DNA from: Pithys albifrons albifrons
Taxonomy: Eukaryota > Chordata > Aves > Passeriformes > Thamnophilidae
Direction: 5' to 3'
Assembly: GCF_047495875.1 (NCBI RefSeq)
Contig: NC_092461.1
Location: 43,913,601 to 43,977,600, forward strand
DNA: 64,000 nucleotides
Part shown: positions 42,536-56,370 of the stretch, in pieces
Position numbering within the stretch: position 1 is the first letter of the stretch
Layout: each line of letters starts with the position of its first letter
Program-made: the position numbers and the translations under genes
Notes under the pieces: model-generated
Seen by the model: the letters and a program-made list of their open reading frames with translations, nothing else
Database searches by the model: none
Told to the model about the DNA's origin: nothing

Positions 42536-42540
42536 GCTGG

Positions 42541-43169
42541 TGTTATGGGTTTAGCTAGGCCTAAACTTAGGCTTTGATTTTTCAGAGCAGGCCTTAGACT
42601 ATCAGCTGACCCAAGTTGGGTCAGGCCAGCTGACAGCTGACTTCTACTGGCCAGTGGTATTCCATGCCCTATTCTGACATCATCTCTAATATAAATACAG
42701 TGTAAGGAGGTCTCTAGCTCAGTTCCCATCGTGGCCGAGGTAGAGACAGGACACGCTGCTGCTGTTCTGCTCTGCTGGTGTTTGCCACTGCCACTGCTAC
42801 ATTGCATTTTGTTTTAGTTCAGGGAAGTAAACATTTTATTGTTATTCTCTCCTTTTCCTTATTAAGTGTTTCTCACAAAGGGTTCTGGGGTGATTTTGTA
42901 ACCAGAATAGTGAAATTTGTGTTTGGAGGGATTCAGTTTTCTGTTGGTTAGAGAAGTTAAGGAATTATTTGTTATATGTAACTCGTGTGAGTATGTATTA
43001 TGTAGTAGTATACTTTTAATTTTCCCTCTTTCGTGTAAAAATATATCCCTATTTCTGTTTCAAGCTTGTGTCCAGTTTTTTTTCCCCCTTTTCTTGGTGT
43101 AGGGGGGAAGGGAGCTTTTGTTGCTTTGGTTTATACTTAGAATTTTGCTAAAGTATTCAAACCAAAACA
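42541..43169 (+). mobile_element. Solo LTR, ERVL-type family B
   Basis: A 629-bp TG...CA unit; flanks GCTGG (42536-42540) and GCTGC (43170-43174) are a 5-bp TSD with one mismatch. Sense start TGTTATGGGTTTAGC matches 33262. More diverged than that copy. Confidence 0.83.
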
Positions 43170-43174
43170 GCTGC

Positions 43175-45404
43175 ATCTTGTAAAGTAGCTGAAAGGTATG
43201 ACTGTGTAATTCTTTATTAATGGAAATTACGATTAATTTAGGATATATATTTGCTGACACTAGAACAAGGAGACTGAAACTGGCTGATGTGTACTGCCTG
43301 ATCTTCAGTGCTATATACCAGCAATTTAAACATTATCTTTTCCTTGGTACTATATACCCATGGTAAATCATATGACAGAAAATTTGCATTTGGGTGATGG
43401 AAGAACTGCACTTTTAAGATTCTGAAGGACTCAGATTCTAAGAGTGTAATCTTCCCCAACCATGTTGCTTTGGTTTTATAACCTGGCTTAACATGCTAAA
43501 CTAATAAAATACACTATGTGAAGATTATGCCTGCAAATCAGATGTGATTATAATTAATAATCCTCACAATTTAAAGAACATTTTAAGAACTTTGAACTGC
43601 CAGTATTTAAATAACTTCAGTTAAACTCTATAAAGCTCCATAAAATTTACAGCTCTATAAGACTACCTTGAAGGGTTGATAGTACTGACAGCTCTTCACA
43701 GTTTGATAGACATTCTAAAAATGTCAAGTAAAAAAAATGAAAAAAATCATGTAATAGAAACAAGACTTCATGTTTTCTTAAATGTTTCAGGTAATTTGTA
43801 GAAGTCAGAAAAAAATAAAATACTCTTCTTCTAAATTTCTCATTGCATAGAAACAGCTTATTTAAATGAAGGTAGAGAAATTAATCTTAAATTAAGCAGA
43901 GAATTATTTTGAAGTAACTGATTGAAAGCAAATCATGCAGACAAGGAGAGAAAGGACATGGAAAGTTATATGAAAAAGTGGATGTAAGCAGGAATCACTA
44001 CTGTATATGAGATACAGAAGAAACTAAGTAGGGTCTAAAAATGGCTCCCAACTTGAAAATAAATCTAGCTGTTTCACCCCAAGGCTTTGGAAGAAGAAGG
44101 AAAGTGAAAGATTTTTGTCAGTTTTGTCAATTTCAAAAGTTGTGACGGAGGTCCATCTATGACATAGAAGTGCTGACCATTTTTTTTTAAATTTTATTTT
44201 TTTATTTGGGAGAATTTTTATTCTTCAATCGACTTTTCAGTTTTTAGAGCATTCTTGACTTATTTCAACTCAGTTATAACACTAAAATTTGATCTTTTTA
44301 ATGAGAGCTAGGTTCTTACTGAATCTTGAAGCTGAATGAGTTTCAGAAGAAAACATAAAATATCCTCATAAAAAGTCAGAGAGATGCTAGCCCTGCATCT
44401 TGTTAATCCTTGTTTAATACCTTATAAGTGCTGAGGCTCCTCAAAATTATTAAGAAGATTTCATAAGAAACCGGAAAAATTGGTACCATACTTTGAATTT
44501 CACTATGAATCCAAGTGTAATATATCCATTGAGATGTTATCATATGGTATTTTGATTACTACAACATCCTTTAATCTTGTCTGTCTCATAGGATGCATGG
44601 CTTGTCTTACAACTTACTACCTTAGAGTCTGGTCTACAGAAAGTCTCTTACTTTTTGACAAATTCTATCTTTATTTCAGTTTTCCAGATACCAACAAACC
44701 TTCCTGCATAACAGACATGAAAAATACCACACTAAGTTCCAAACTACAGGTATGGGGAAGTCTTGTTCTCTTGACCTTTCTGACATAAGAATTTGCGGAG
44801 TTCTTCTATTTTATCTTTGTTAAACTGAGACATATGAAGTTAGCACTGAAATTTGAATGATATTACTATAGTCTTTCACTCCAGTGTGGTTGATGCCCCT
44901 TTAGTAAAGCAGCGAACGGTGTGGACAACATGGTCATGTAGAACTTGCAAATGGAACTGAACACTTTTCACAGCCAAGTACAGAAGGGCCAGAGCACCAA
45001 AATGGGAAAGTGCCTTGGGGCTGACAGAGGTTTTGTAGAGGTTTGAAATTTATTATTTATCTCTTATTCCCCTCTCTGAAATATCTTTGATAGCTATAGA
45101 GAAGTGAACTTCTATCAAAGGATTTTACTCACTGAGGTCATTTATTCTCTATAGAGATACTTATATTTGAAAAATGCTTGAGGGGAAATGGAGTAAGAAG
45201 AGAAGGAAATGGCAGATACTTGACACACTCTACAAATGTAAATTAGATTTGTGTTATCTTGGGAAAGCCGACTTTAAGAAATTATTAGTTTTTTCCTCCA
45301 AAGCTTTCATGAATCAAAAATTAGGAATATCTGAAAGATCTTACAAGTTTAAATAAATGAAAAAGGTAATTTTGTTTAAAGAAATAGGGATACTTCTTCA
45401 TATT
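43175..45404. other. AT-rich non-coding sequence
   Basis: 2.2 kb. A 102-codon hydrophobic ORF at 44480-44788 (+) has no recognisable motif and I treat it as chance. A 9-bp inverted pair (ctttgatag/ctatcaaag) lies near 45088-45122. Confidence 0.45.
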
Positions 45405-46130
45405 GAGCATTTGCAAGCGGTACCATGTAAAGGGGATCCTGGTTGATGTCAGGTTGGATATGAGTCAGCAGTGCCCTGGCAGCCAGGAGGGACAACTGTA
45501 TCCTGAGAGGCAGCCAGGAGGGACAACTGTATCCTGAGAAGCACCAGGCAAAGCATCGCCAGCCAGTTGATGGAAGGGATTGTCCCACTCTGTTCTTCAA
45601 TGGTATGGCCTCACCTTGAATATTGTCTGCAGTTTTGGGCACCACAATGTAAGAAATATATTGAGCTGGTAGAGAATATCCAAAGGAGCGCAAATGAGCA
45701 TGGTGAAGGGACTTGAGGGGAAACTCTGAGGAGCAGCTGAAGTCACTTGGTCTGTTCAGCCTGGAGAAGAGGACATGGAGGGAAGACCTCATTGAAGTCC
45801 ACAACTTTCTCAGGAGAGGAAGAGGAGGAGCAGGTACTGATCTCTTCTCTGTGGTGACCAGGGACAAGACCTGAGGGAATGGCCTGAAGTTGTGTCAGGG
45901 GAGGTTTAGATCGGATATTAGAAAAAGGTTGTTCATCCAGAGGGTGCCTGGACCCTGGAACAGCCTCCCCAGGGCAGCGGTCACAGCACCAAGCCTGACA
46001 GAGTTCCAGAAGTATTTGGATGATACTCATGGGCACATGGTGTGACTCCTGGGGATGGTCCTGTGCAGGGCCAGGAGTTGGACTTGATGATGCTTGTGGG
46101 TCACTTGCAACTCAACATATTCTGTGATAC
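45405..46130 (+). mobile_element. CR1 LINE 3' portion
   Basis: Sense CR1 with RT-end blocks ('ccagttgatggaagggattg'), the 'tctgttcagcctggagaaga' block, and the end 'ggccaggagttggacttgat' ... ATTCTGTGATACTGTAA. A 31-bp unit at 45478-45508 is tandemly repeated at 45509-45539. Antisense ORFs here are shadows. Confidence 0.88.
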
Positions 46131-49100
46131 TGTAATTTTTTAATTATTTTTTAGGAAAAATATTTATAATAATAGACACATAGAGAACAAAAACCAGCCT
46201 TTCTATGCATTCTAATTATTTTTCCATTGTTTTATTGAATTTTTTGTCAAATGCAACAGAGGATGTCAGTAAGTCATCTGATGTAGTTAAACACAAAGGC
46301 TTGTCATGGACCTGTGTGAGAAAAACAGCATATGCAGCTTTTCAGATGCCGGATTTATTGACCTGAAATTTCCTGTTCCAAAAGAAGTTAGTGAACTTAC
46401 ACAGTTCTGCTTTATAATTATGATTATAGAGAATGCTCTGAAGGAACTAAAAGTAGTACTACAGAGAAGCTGTGGAAGGCAGAGAGGAATTGGCAGAGTT
46501 AGGTTACTCAGAGATAAAATGGTAAATATATTGAGAAATTATAAGAATAATTTCTTTCCTTAAAGATGACACGGCAATGAGATTTCGAATGTCAGCCTTC
46601 AAGTATTAGCTGTAATAACTCTATTAAGTATACACAATGAACTTAAGTATTTCAAGCAGAGATGTAGCCTTTTTGCAATGTATTGCAGGGAAATACAGGA
46701 TGACAATAAGGATTACATTATTAGAAAAACACTGAAAATGTTGGAAGTTTAAGACACATTTCTTTAGTAACCTCATAGTCATTACTGACTGGCATCTACT
46801 ATGTTTGATTGCTCTGTACACGAGGTACACCAGTTCATATAGCATCTGGAATAATAAAGACATAAGGAGAGACTTACTAATTAAACTTATTCCATGACAG
46901 TTCATGTGCAATAAAAGAAAAAAAAAAAGAAAAAAGAGAATTTTTATTGAATCTGCCCTCCAGAAGTCTTGTTCATTTCCTGTAAGAATAGAAACAACAG
47001 AAATGCTTTATTTCCCCGAGGAGAAAATATCAAAAATAGAATCAGGATTATAATTCCAAGGCTGCTAAAACTTCAGTATTTTTTCACACTATGCATATTT
47101 GCATATCTAAAGGTTAATATTTTTTATATACACAAAAATATTCTACAAGTATAAATGGAATTAAAGTTTTTAAATCCTAACACATTCTTTTAGCATTTTA
47201 GCTGTAGTCTGACTTTGAGTTAGGAAATCATCAATTTTATAAGACACAAGCAGGAATTTCAACAGTTTCAAAATTCTATTCACAGTTTAAAAAAACCCAA
47301 ACAAAACCCAAACCAACTAAATCACTTTTACACACAAAACTAATACTGATTTAATTTATTTTTTGATTCTTTGCAAAAAGACCTTAACATCATATATGAA
47401 GCTTTAAAGTTGCCTTTTCCTGATCTGTCTAATTTATCCTGAAGAAGTCCATCCTTTAGAAGTATTGTCCTTAAATGAAGGGGAAAGAGCATGAGTAAAT
47501 CAAGGAAATCTATACAAAATAATTTATATAAATGCTAGACTCTATTCCATTATTTTATCTTGGTTATTTATAGCTTTTTTTAAAGGATTATAATATTAAT
47601 TCATATATTTTAGAATAGTTATAACAAAACTTCCTGATATTTCTATAGAGTCCTGATAGTTTAATCCCTATTAAATCTTACAGGATCTTTTTGTGACTGG
47701 TCAAAGTAACAGGTAGATAAATTCTTAGAGGGATTCATTTGAATAGGAAAGTGAGGTGTTAAGTTGTAGAAGCCAGAGAAGAGGTGATAGCAATTGTCAA
47801 GTAGAAACATGATCATTAGGTAGTAATATTAAGTTTTGGTTATGGAGAATAAATCAAGAGCTCTTAATTTTTTTCCCCTTACTCTAATGCATAACTTAGG
47901 AAATGCTCTTACCTGTAGAAGTTTTATTCAGAAATTGCCTCACAAAGATGTTATTAAAGCTCAAATGGACAAAGTTAAGATATAGGAGAGCAAGTATTGA
48001 AATGTGACATAATTACTGAAAGCAAGGCCTGGAAATAAATTTGAAAACACACAGTCATGAATTAGTGTAACGGACTGCAATTTATGTTCTTTAATTGGGG
48101 AAGTAATTTTGAACTATATAATACCTATAAATGTCATATTAAAAATAATTTAAAATTTTCCCATCTTAGGGAAATCAGGAAATGTTTAGAAACTTCTAAT
48201 TAATCTGTCCTCTTATTTTGATGTGCAATCGACAATGTATTCTAGAGTCAACTCTTATGCCAATCACTTACTTGATGGTTAGAAATCTCAGGTTAAATCC
48301 TCCAGACCAAATTATTTATTTTGAAAATATCTTGCTCAGGAATCTATCTCCCCCCCGCCCCCCCAACCATGCAGAAACTTTTAATACATCAGAATTCACT
48401 GATTTTAAAAGAGCAAGTTAACAAGAACAACAAAGTGTTTTCTATTTTCCTCTTCATCTTCCATTTAATGCTATGAATATTAAGGCCAATGAAGAGAGAA
48501 ATTGGTATACACAAAGCACTGTTAAAAAGTTTATATTTTGTACCAGATTTCTTTTTATGTCTCTCTTTAGATGCTGATATGACATCCCCTTAGTACTTAT
48601 ATAGCACAACATCCTGTTTTCTGCTCCTCTTAACAGTAATGTTCACAGCACTTTGGGAATAATTTGGTTCAAAATAAAAGCTCTAAGTACCTGTAGAGCT
48701 CTTCAGACATGGTGCACATTGCAGATATAGCAAATTAGCCCATCAGTACAATTTTGAATTTCTTGCTAATGTAATTTTAAAGAGGTATCTTGAATGAAAA
48801 ATTCATTTTATGCATCTCTCTATATATCTAGACACGTATATATGATTCAATGATATTTGCTAAATGATAAAAAAAGATGTTTCAATTTTATCTTTGTTCA
48901 TTTTATAGATTCACAGTAACCCTAAGAGACTGTATCCTTATATGAGATATAAAATCTCTTTAGGAGTTTCTGTCTTAGTAGTTCACAGCTGAGTTTAATG
49001 AAGAGAGATGGCTTCACCTTCAAGTCAAGATGAATCTTGTAATTTAAAACTAAGATAGCTTAAACAGGAAGTCCAGGAAATATTTTGGAGTGGGTCTTGA

Positions 49101-51252
49101 TGTTGACTAACAGAATTTATTGCTTTTTTCTCTGAGAACAAATGCAGCACTTGATATCTGAGTAATGAAGGCATGAAATGTCTTAAACAATTGTCCTGAG
49201 AAAAGAATAAATAAATTAAATACAGTTTAATTATCAAGAGTTTTAAAAATTTGCGTAAATTTTGCTGTTCCTGTTACAGTTTTCTAATTGATGCCTTAGG
49301 GGTATCAAGTGATAATAACTATCACTTGATATGTCACCCAATATCCCAGATATAAAGGGATTCCACATTTCCTTTGCCTAAACTCTGTCTATACCCCCAT
49401 GTAGGGATGTGGCAGACCTTTACCTTCAAACAGTTTAAGTTAGGTGAGACGATTACTTCTCATGATAATCACTGCAGTCATGTAATTGAATATTCATAAT
49501 TTACATAAAAGAAACTAGAATAACATGGTTCTTTCTAATGCCTATTTAAAAGTTAGCTTTTCAATTTGATATCTCAACACATTTGTTAAATGGCATCTGA
49601 AATATGTATGTATTTGCTTGTTTTCTTCCAAAATGAAGCAACTTTTTTTCAGTGTCTGTTACCTGAGGTTTTATCTATAAATGTTTTTACCATGTGACAC
49701 AACTCAGTTTCACCTAAAGAACAACAAATAAAATATTACTTTACCATCTAAACTGTAAAAACTGAAAATGGTATTTCTGAATAACATCAAAAAGCCTCTT
49801 TTTCTTATTTAAGTAATTGTTTTTATGCATTAAGAGTGTGCCTCAGTCTCACATGCAGGTTTTGGCCCCATATGCCTCCTAGATTAGTGCCTCCTTTGGC
49901 TGAAAGGTTGTGTTATGCTTCCAGAATTGTTACTGGAGAGGAAAGAGAAATGAAAGAAAAGAAGGGAGACACAAAAACTTGACATATTTTTTCTTGAGCT
50001 TCTTGGACTATGGCAAATTTTCCTTTCTGTAGTTATGTTTCATGCTTCCCTGCAGGTGTTTCCTATCATAGAGCCACTGATTTAAATGAAAGATACTAAA
50101 GCTTTTAAATAGTTTATAAAAATGTCCCTGAATCTTGGGCTTTTCCTAAGGATGAACAGTCACCTATTCTGGTGTGAATCTGGAAGGCAGCAAAATAATA
50201 ATAAAGAACATTAGGACCATCATTCAAATTCCACTGAATTATTGTTTAAATTAACAAATGAGAAAAATAAAAAACCCTAGTTCTATAGACGCGTTGCTGG
50301 GAAACAAACGTGCTGATATGGTAGAGTGGCAAAAAAGTACTCCCTTTTACTCTCAAAAATAGCTTAATGCCTGGTTCTGCATTCATCTTTGTCCTACATA
50401 TCCTCAAGTCCTAAAAGATGTGCCAGAGTAAATACTTACTTACAGATGTTCATTCTAATATTAACATGCATAATGTTAGAATAAAGAAAGACGTAAAATT
50501 GTAACTGCAGAGAGAAGACATTTTCTTAAAATTATTTTGTGGGCAATGATTAAAGCAGTTTCCATGAAGAAAAATCCTCAAAGCCTAAGTAAATGATGAC
50601 ATTGTCATTGTTTGCTAATGACTTCAGTATTGAAAAAATAAGTAAATGGATTTTTTCACTCAGAAGATTCAACCAATTTAGCTTTATCTTGGATAGTCTC
50701 ACTACCACCCTAAATCAGCTATTATGATTGCTTTGGGGAAAAAAGGAATATCAGAACAGTTACAATTAGTTTTCTTCAAAGGTATCTTGATGTTTATACC
50801 ACCTTTTGCAACAATATCTTACAGAAGTATGAATAACAACTGTTCATTCATATTACTAGCACATAGTGAATAGGTAGAGATAGTCTGTTTTTACTTCAGT
50901 CAAATAGGAAAGAGGCCAGTTTCCAAATTCCCTTAAGCTTTGCTTCAGTAAAATTAAACACAGAATCAAACTTAATGTATTAAAAACATGCAAAGGCACG
51001 TTTGCCTAAGTCATACTCAGTTGAGCATAAAAACAGTAGGAGAAAAAAACCTTTATGAAAACTTTGTGAAAAAGGGTCCACTTAATTTTTAGCTTTTTTA
51101 TGTTCATTGAACGGTTTTATCAGTGACATCTGGATGGTTTCACTCACCTGACTTCCATGTTACCACTCAAATACATGAAGTTTTACACATGAGGTTTTTT
51201 AAAGAACATTATTTTTCTCTCCCTGTTCATACTATTCAAATACTAATAATTA
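46131..51252. other. AT-rich non-coding sequence
   Basis: 5 kb without a defensible gene. It includes poly-A tracts near 46918-46940, a C-rich run near 48352-48364 and the hairpin at 49303-49331. Confidence 0.45.
49303..49331. repeat. Perfect 12-bp inverted repeat
   Basis: TATCAAGTGATA, a 5-nt loop (ATAAC), then TATCACTTGATA. Both arms match exactly. Confidence 0.9.
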
Positions 51253-51665
51253 AGAATGGAAAAGACCATTAAGATCATCAAGTCCAATTATTTGCGTAGC
51301 ACCTGTTCCCTACCATGTTCACCATTAAACCATGTTCTCAAGTGCCATATCCACACATTTTTGAGCACTTCTAGGGATGGTGACTCCACTATTTCCCTGG
51401 GCAATCAATTCCAGTGCTTCGTATCCCTTCCTAGGATTGTTTTTCTCCATATATAGAATCCAAACCGTCCCTGGTGAAACTTGAGGCAATTTCCTCTCAT
51501 CCTGTCACTTAATATCTGGGAGAAGGGACTGACACCCACCTCACTACAACTTCCTTTCAGGTAGTTGTAGACAGTGATAAGGTCCTCCAGGAGCTTCCTT
51601 TTCTCCAGGCTAAACAACCCCAGCTCCCTGAGTCACTCCTCATGTGACTTGTGTTCTTGCTATCA
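51253..51665 (-). mobile_element. CR1 LINE 3' fragment
   Basis: Reverse CR1: 'taagatcatcaagtccaatt' near the 3' end, through 'gactgacacccacctcacta' to 'ggctaaacaaccccagctcc'. No octamer tail survives on the left. Confidence 0.85.
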
Positions 51666-54600
51666 GGTATGTGTTCTGTTCACATTTTGTTTCCTTGACT
51701 GACTCCTATTTCTCGAAATCCCATCTCAAGCTTAGTCCTTGACTAGTTTTGACTTCTGTGCTTTACATCATGTTATGGCTAAATCTGAATTGAAATTAAT
51801 AGAAATTAATGATGGACAAGAACTCGTTAGCTCATTTATGTATATCAGCCACACACAGTGGGCATTTGGTCAAAGTACAACAGAATTTATTGAAATGTCT
51901 AAGAGTTTTGTTACTCAGGAATATTTAAAATAAATTGAGTTCTTTATGAATTTATTTTTTTTCATGGACATCCTCATTTTGCTAAATCTTTGTCCATCTC
52001 ATACACTTGCCTAACATTTTACTATTTGTAATGCCAAGGTTCTCCTTTTCATTGCTGATAAATTGTGTCTGTGTACTCTTGTAGTATCCTTTCTACTTCA
52101 TAGTTTTAAATTTTCATCCTATGTGTTATTTTTTCAATGTGTCACACTCGACATATTTAATTTCATATCTAAAGCACTATTGCTAAATTTAATACCTCGA
52201 GGGAAAAAAAAAGTCCAACAAAGTATTTTCAGCTTCTAATATTTTTAACAGAAGTTTGGAACATTTCAGCAGATATAAAATTAGGAGAAGTCTTGGGGAA
52301 GTAATTCATGTAATACACTGTAAAGGCATTTGTCTGCTATGTACTGTTTTATGCATCTTCTAATGGCTACAAGCTCCTTAGACACTAAGTTTATATACCA
52401 CTGCTGAAAAGTCATTTTCCCCAGTTTAAAATAGTGAACTTAAAATGTATTCTTATATATTAATATTTATAGTCATAGAAATATCTTACTTCCAGGTAGA
52501 TTTTCCTGTGTGTCAGTTTAGGCTTTATGAGACAGCTCATCTACCAAGGCTATGCATCAGAGCATAGATGAGATGTATATAACCACTGCTACTGCTACAC
52601 AAACCTCTCCATTGTATAAGTACCTATTCCATAGTATTATGTTATGTTGAGGTATTGCTATGTTCAAGTCTTTAGGCTCCTCCTTGTTACATTTCAGGAA
52701 GATAAAAAAAAAGATCTTAGCTCGTAACTATATTTTTAAACCATTATTTCATGACTGGGTGCCTTTTTAGCTGTATAAAATGTTGATTTCAATTGTTAAG
52801 TCTGAAACACCTCTGCCCAACTGTATTATAACTGTTAAACATGATACTGCAATCCTGCAGCCTGTAGTAATGCAGTATTGTCATTGCTAGTAATGAGGTC
52901 AAACCTTTGTAGACAGTTTGCAAGGCTTCAAGGCTAAGGCTTTACAGATTTGTCTGTCTGAACTTTTTTCACTTGCATGGACTTCTCTTTAATAATTTGG
53001 TTTTATCAGTCTTATTTGGTTTTCTTCTGAAAATAGGGTTCTGTCTACCTGGTTTTACTTTGCTTGTCTTTGCATGATACAACCTATTTTTTTATGGAGA
53101 CAGTAGTAAGAAGAGTTACTACTGCAAATAGTGACAATGTTGTGTGGAACAAGATATTTATCCTGCAGTGTAGATTAATACAGTTCTGGTACAATAACAG
53201 AAGTCCTGAGATGTGGAGATGGAGCATGGAGACAGAGGAATACAGGCTTGGGATGACAAGAGATGACGCACATACTGAGCACCAGGGGCCAAGTTGATCA
53301 GCCAATCCTGTTGAGATTCATTGACACAAGTTTATATTTGAATTATACATTGACAAGGACTTTGCAAGCTGGATTTCTCCATAAAGTCTTTCAAAAATAG
53401 GTGCATCCTGCCTCATGTGGGGTTTTTTTCAGAGTGAGAAAAACAATAGTATGTTCAGAATTTTGATGCAAAGCCTGTATGTTTCTGTGTGCATTTTCCC
53501 AGGACCTTTAAGTATCATCTGAAGACACATAAATTCAAAAACCCCAAGCAAGCAAGCAAGCAAGCAAGAAACCAACCAACCAACAAACCAAAAAACATAG
53601 CAAGTCCACAACTTCAGTAAGGTCTGAGGATACGTATGAAAACACTAGTCAGTTATCTGAAGTAAACGCTTAGGGTGGGTGATTGAACTAAAGAGCTGTG
53701 TCTTGCAGGGGCACAGACAATACTGCCCTTGTGGAGAGGAAAGGTCTAGCACCCTCCAGAATCCTGAGGTGAAATCATGGAAACATCCAATAGTTTGGGT
53801 TTGTGGGATTTTTTCCCTTTTTCAGTTTCTCATCTGTTACCTTGTGAAGTTGTTGCTGATTTTTTTTTTTTTTTGCACATTTTCTCATGCTTTAAATGTA
53901 TTTATTTTTGGAATGAGTGGACAAACATGACATTGGAAGAAAAAACTACTAACATTTGTGGAAAAGTTATAAATTCAAACATTCATTACAGCAGGTGAAG
54001 CTGAACATCATCCACAAAGTGATCATTAGTTAAAAATCAAAAAACTTAAGGTAGAAAAAGCTCTTGTTAAAATAGCATATCTGTAACTAAATGCAACTGA
54101 ATGAAAAGACTACAATATAGACTGTGATCCTACATTCACATATGGCTAGAAACAACTTGAGACAGGTAGATACTGGAAAATGTCCAGGAAAAGTTATACA
54201 ATAAAACTAAATTTCTTCAATCTGTCTCCAAACTAAAATTAAGATAGACAGTTCAGAACTATAAAAAAACCCATCTGCTAACTAGTGAACATACTGTCCA
54301 CAGAGCCAGTATTGTACAAAGGCACAGACAAACAACTTTTATTTAAAACTCTCTTTTCTTTACAAAGATATGAAACTTTTCCTACTGAAATGGAGCTCAA
54401 ATGTTGAACAAACTTCACAACATAGAAATAAATGCATATATAATAGAAGAATTATGTCTTTATGATTTACTGTCTCCCAGTGGGATTTCCCATCTTCCAG
54501 AAAGTGCATGGCAAAGTAAATCCGTATTCTCATAGCCTTTTATATATCTTATTATTAAATTCTGAGTTTGCTTTGAAGATACCTAGTTTTTCTGGCAAAG

Positions 54601-54871
54601 TCTTTTTTCTTTTTTACCATTTTTAAAAATCAAAATGAATTTTTGAGGAACATAGCCCCATAAATCTGACTTGTTACATGAAAAAATCTCAACTACCTAT
54701 AATGTCTTCCAATGTCTTAGTTTGAGGGAAACCAAAATGTTTACCAAAACCAAAGGAGAGGATTCCTCCTCAATAACTACGTCACCCCTTATTAAATTAA
54801 AAAAAAATAACAACAAAACTACTAACACTTTAATTAGAAAATGGATATAAGAAGTATAACTGTTCTTAACT

Positions 54872-54872
<1 letters not shown>
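51666..54872. other. AT-rich non-coding sequence with short simple repeats
   Basis: 3.2 kb with no gene recognised. A short (AAGC)n/(AACC)n microsatellite lies at about 53546-53590 (+), and a T-run at 53861-53874. Confidence 0.45.

Positions 54873-54938
<66 letters not shown>
54873..54938. repeat. (CT)33 microsatellite
   Basis: 66 bp of uninterrupted CT dinucleotide, followed by an interrupted CTAT/TATAGA stretch to about 54965. Confidence 0.98.
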
Positions 54939-54944
<6 letters not shown>

Positions 54945-56370
54945 ATCTCCATAGATATAGATATAACTATAAACAGACCAGAACAAACTATGTCCCCAGA
55001 GCAAACTACTTCACATTCTAATTTCTACTTGATAAAAATCCAAGGGAGTAGGGTTTTTTTCTGATGTGCCACCACTTATATGAAAACACGGCCCTTATGT
55101 TAATGAAAAAGTGTTATTTATTTTTATTCAGCTGTTTTAAATAAGAGAGAAAGAAATACATTATTACAAATTTTTCAGAAAATGCCTAACTAAAACTCAG
55201 GGACATTTTTGACTTTTTGAATTAGGTCCTATTGAGCCAGTAAATTTTATTAAGCAAAGAAGAATATATCATGTTATTTTTCTCCCACCAATAAAAAGGT
55301 AAAACTGTAGCAGAAAACAGACTCATATCCCTGAAAGTGGTTAATCAGGTTTATTATGAGTTTCCTGTATATGAACAGATTCTGCACATATGCAACAATT
55401 GTCTTTACACTCATACTCAAAGATTACTTGTTATTCTCAGTAAATTGCTGTTGCAATTGTGTATGTCCCTGTTTTGGGTAAAGTGCATGCCTGTTTAGGG
55501 TATTAGCCCCATTTTTTTTCATGCAACTAGATCCAGGCAAGGTACACCAGTCTCAGTGAGACTGAAACAAACCAGCAACAGCTGTGCAGCAGCTGTTCAG
55601 AGCTACAGCAACCCAGGAGGGTTTGTAAGTGACATGTGGGGTGTGGGAAACCTTTCAGACTGGAGCATACACGGACTAAACATTATCATTGATATTTTCA
55701 AGGGTCTTGCTTACCCTGCTGTAGCTTTCTTCATTTGACCCTCCCAGTGAAGGCATCATAAGGTGTTAACCTGTCAACATTAGTGCCTCTGTAGATTCTA
55801 CCCTAAGTGTCAAACATCTTCTGTAAAAGTTCAGAAGGAATTTTCTGGAAAATCTGCAAACACTAGTGTGTTTTTGAGACTACATGATAGAAGAATATGG
55901 AAAAATAGAGCACAAAAGTGCTGAAATAGTTATTAAAATTTTGGGACTCATCCCCCAGTTTGTGAGTCTGAATGGGAAATTAGAAGGAGAATTCTGGAAA
56001 GTTTTGGATGTCTGACTAAATATTTACCTATCCCTTTAAACGTGTCTGTGTGTATGCACAAAGATTCTTATAAATGTCTCTTGCAAAGCTAAATGGATAT
56101 AGTATCTGTAATAGTATGTAATAATCAGTTAATTAAAATATGGAATACCTACGAGTCTCTGTCTTCAGTAAATAAAGATGCTTACAACCCTCTTCTAGGT
56201 AGTAACACAACATCTCATCCCTAATTAAAAAATAGCAAGAGCTTCAGGCTGTGCTTGAATATTATCTGAAGTAAGACTTACTAAAACTACTTAGAAATCT
56301 TGACAAGAATTTGTCTTAGACTTGTTTCTGTGAACAGGTGAAATGTGAAACATTTCCAAGAGATCACTGC
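54939..56370. other. Non-coding sequence
   Basis: 1.4 kb. The 55500-55740 part is less AT-rich and has a 60-codon ORF (55556-55738, +) with no recognisable domain. No repeat family identified. Confidence 0.45.

Noticed and set aside
44480..44788. 102-codon hydrophobic ORF
   Set aside because: Considered as a small membrane protein or exon, but no recognisable motif, no flanking gene context, AT-rich composition.
45376..45867. 163-codon minus-strand ORF
   Set aside because: Antisense to a CR1 3' region, no homology of its own; tandem duplication lengthens it.
53546..53590. Short regularly spaced repeats, considered as a CRISPR-like or satellite array
   Set aside because: Simple 4-bp microsatellites without spacers; and the genome is animal.
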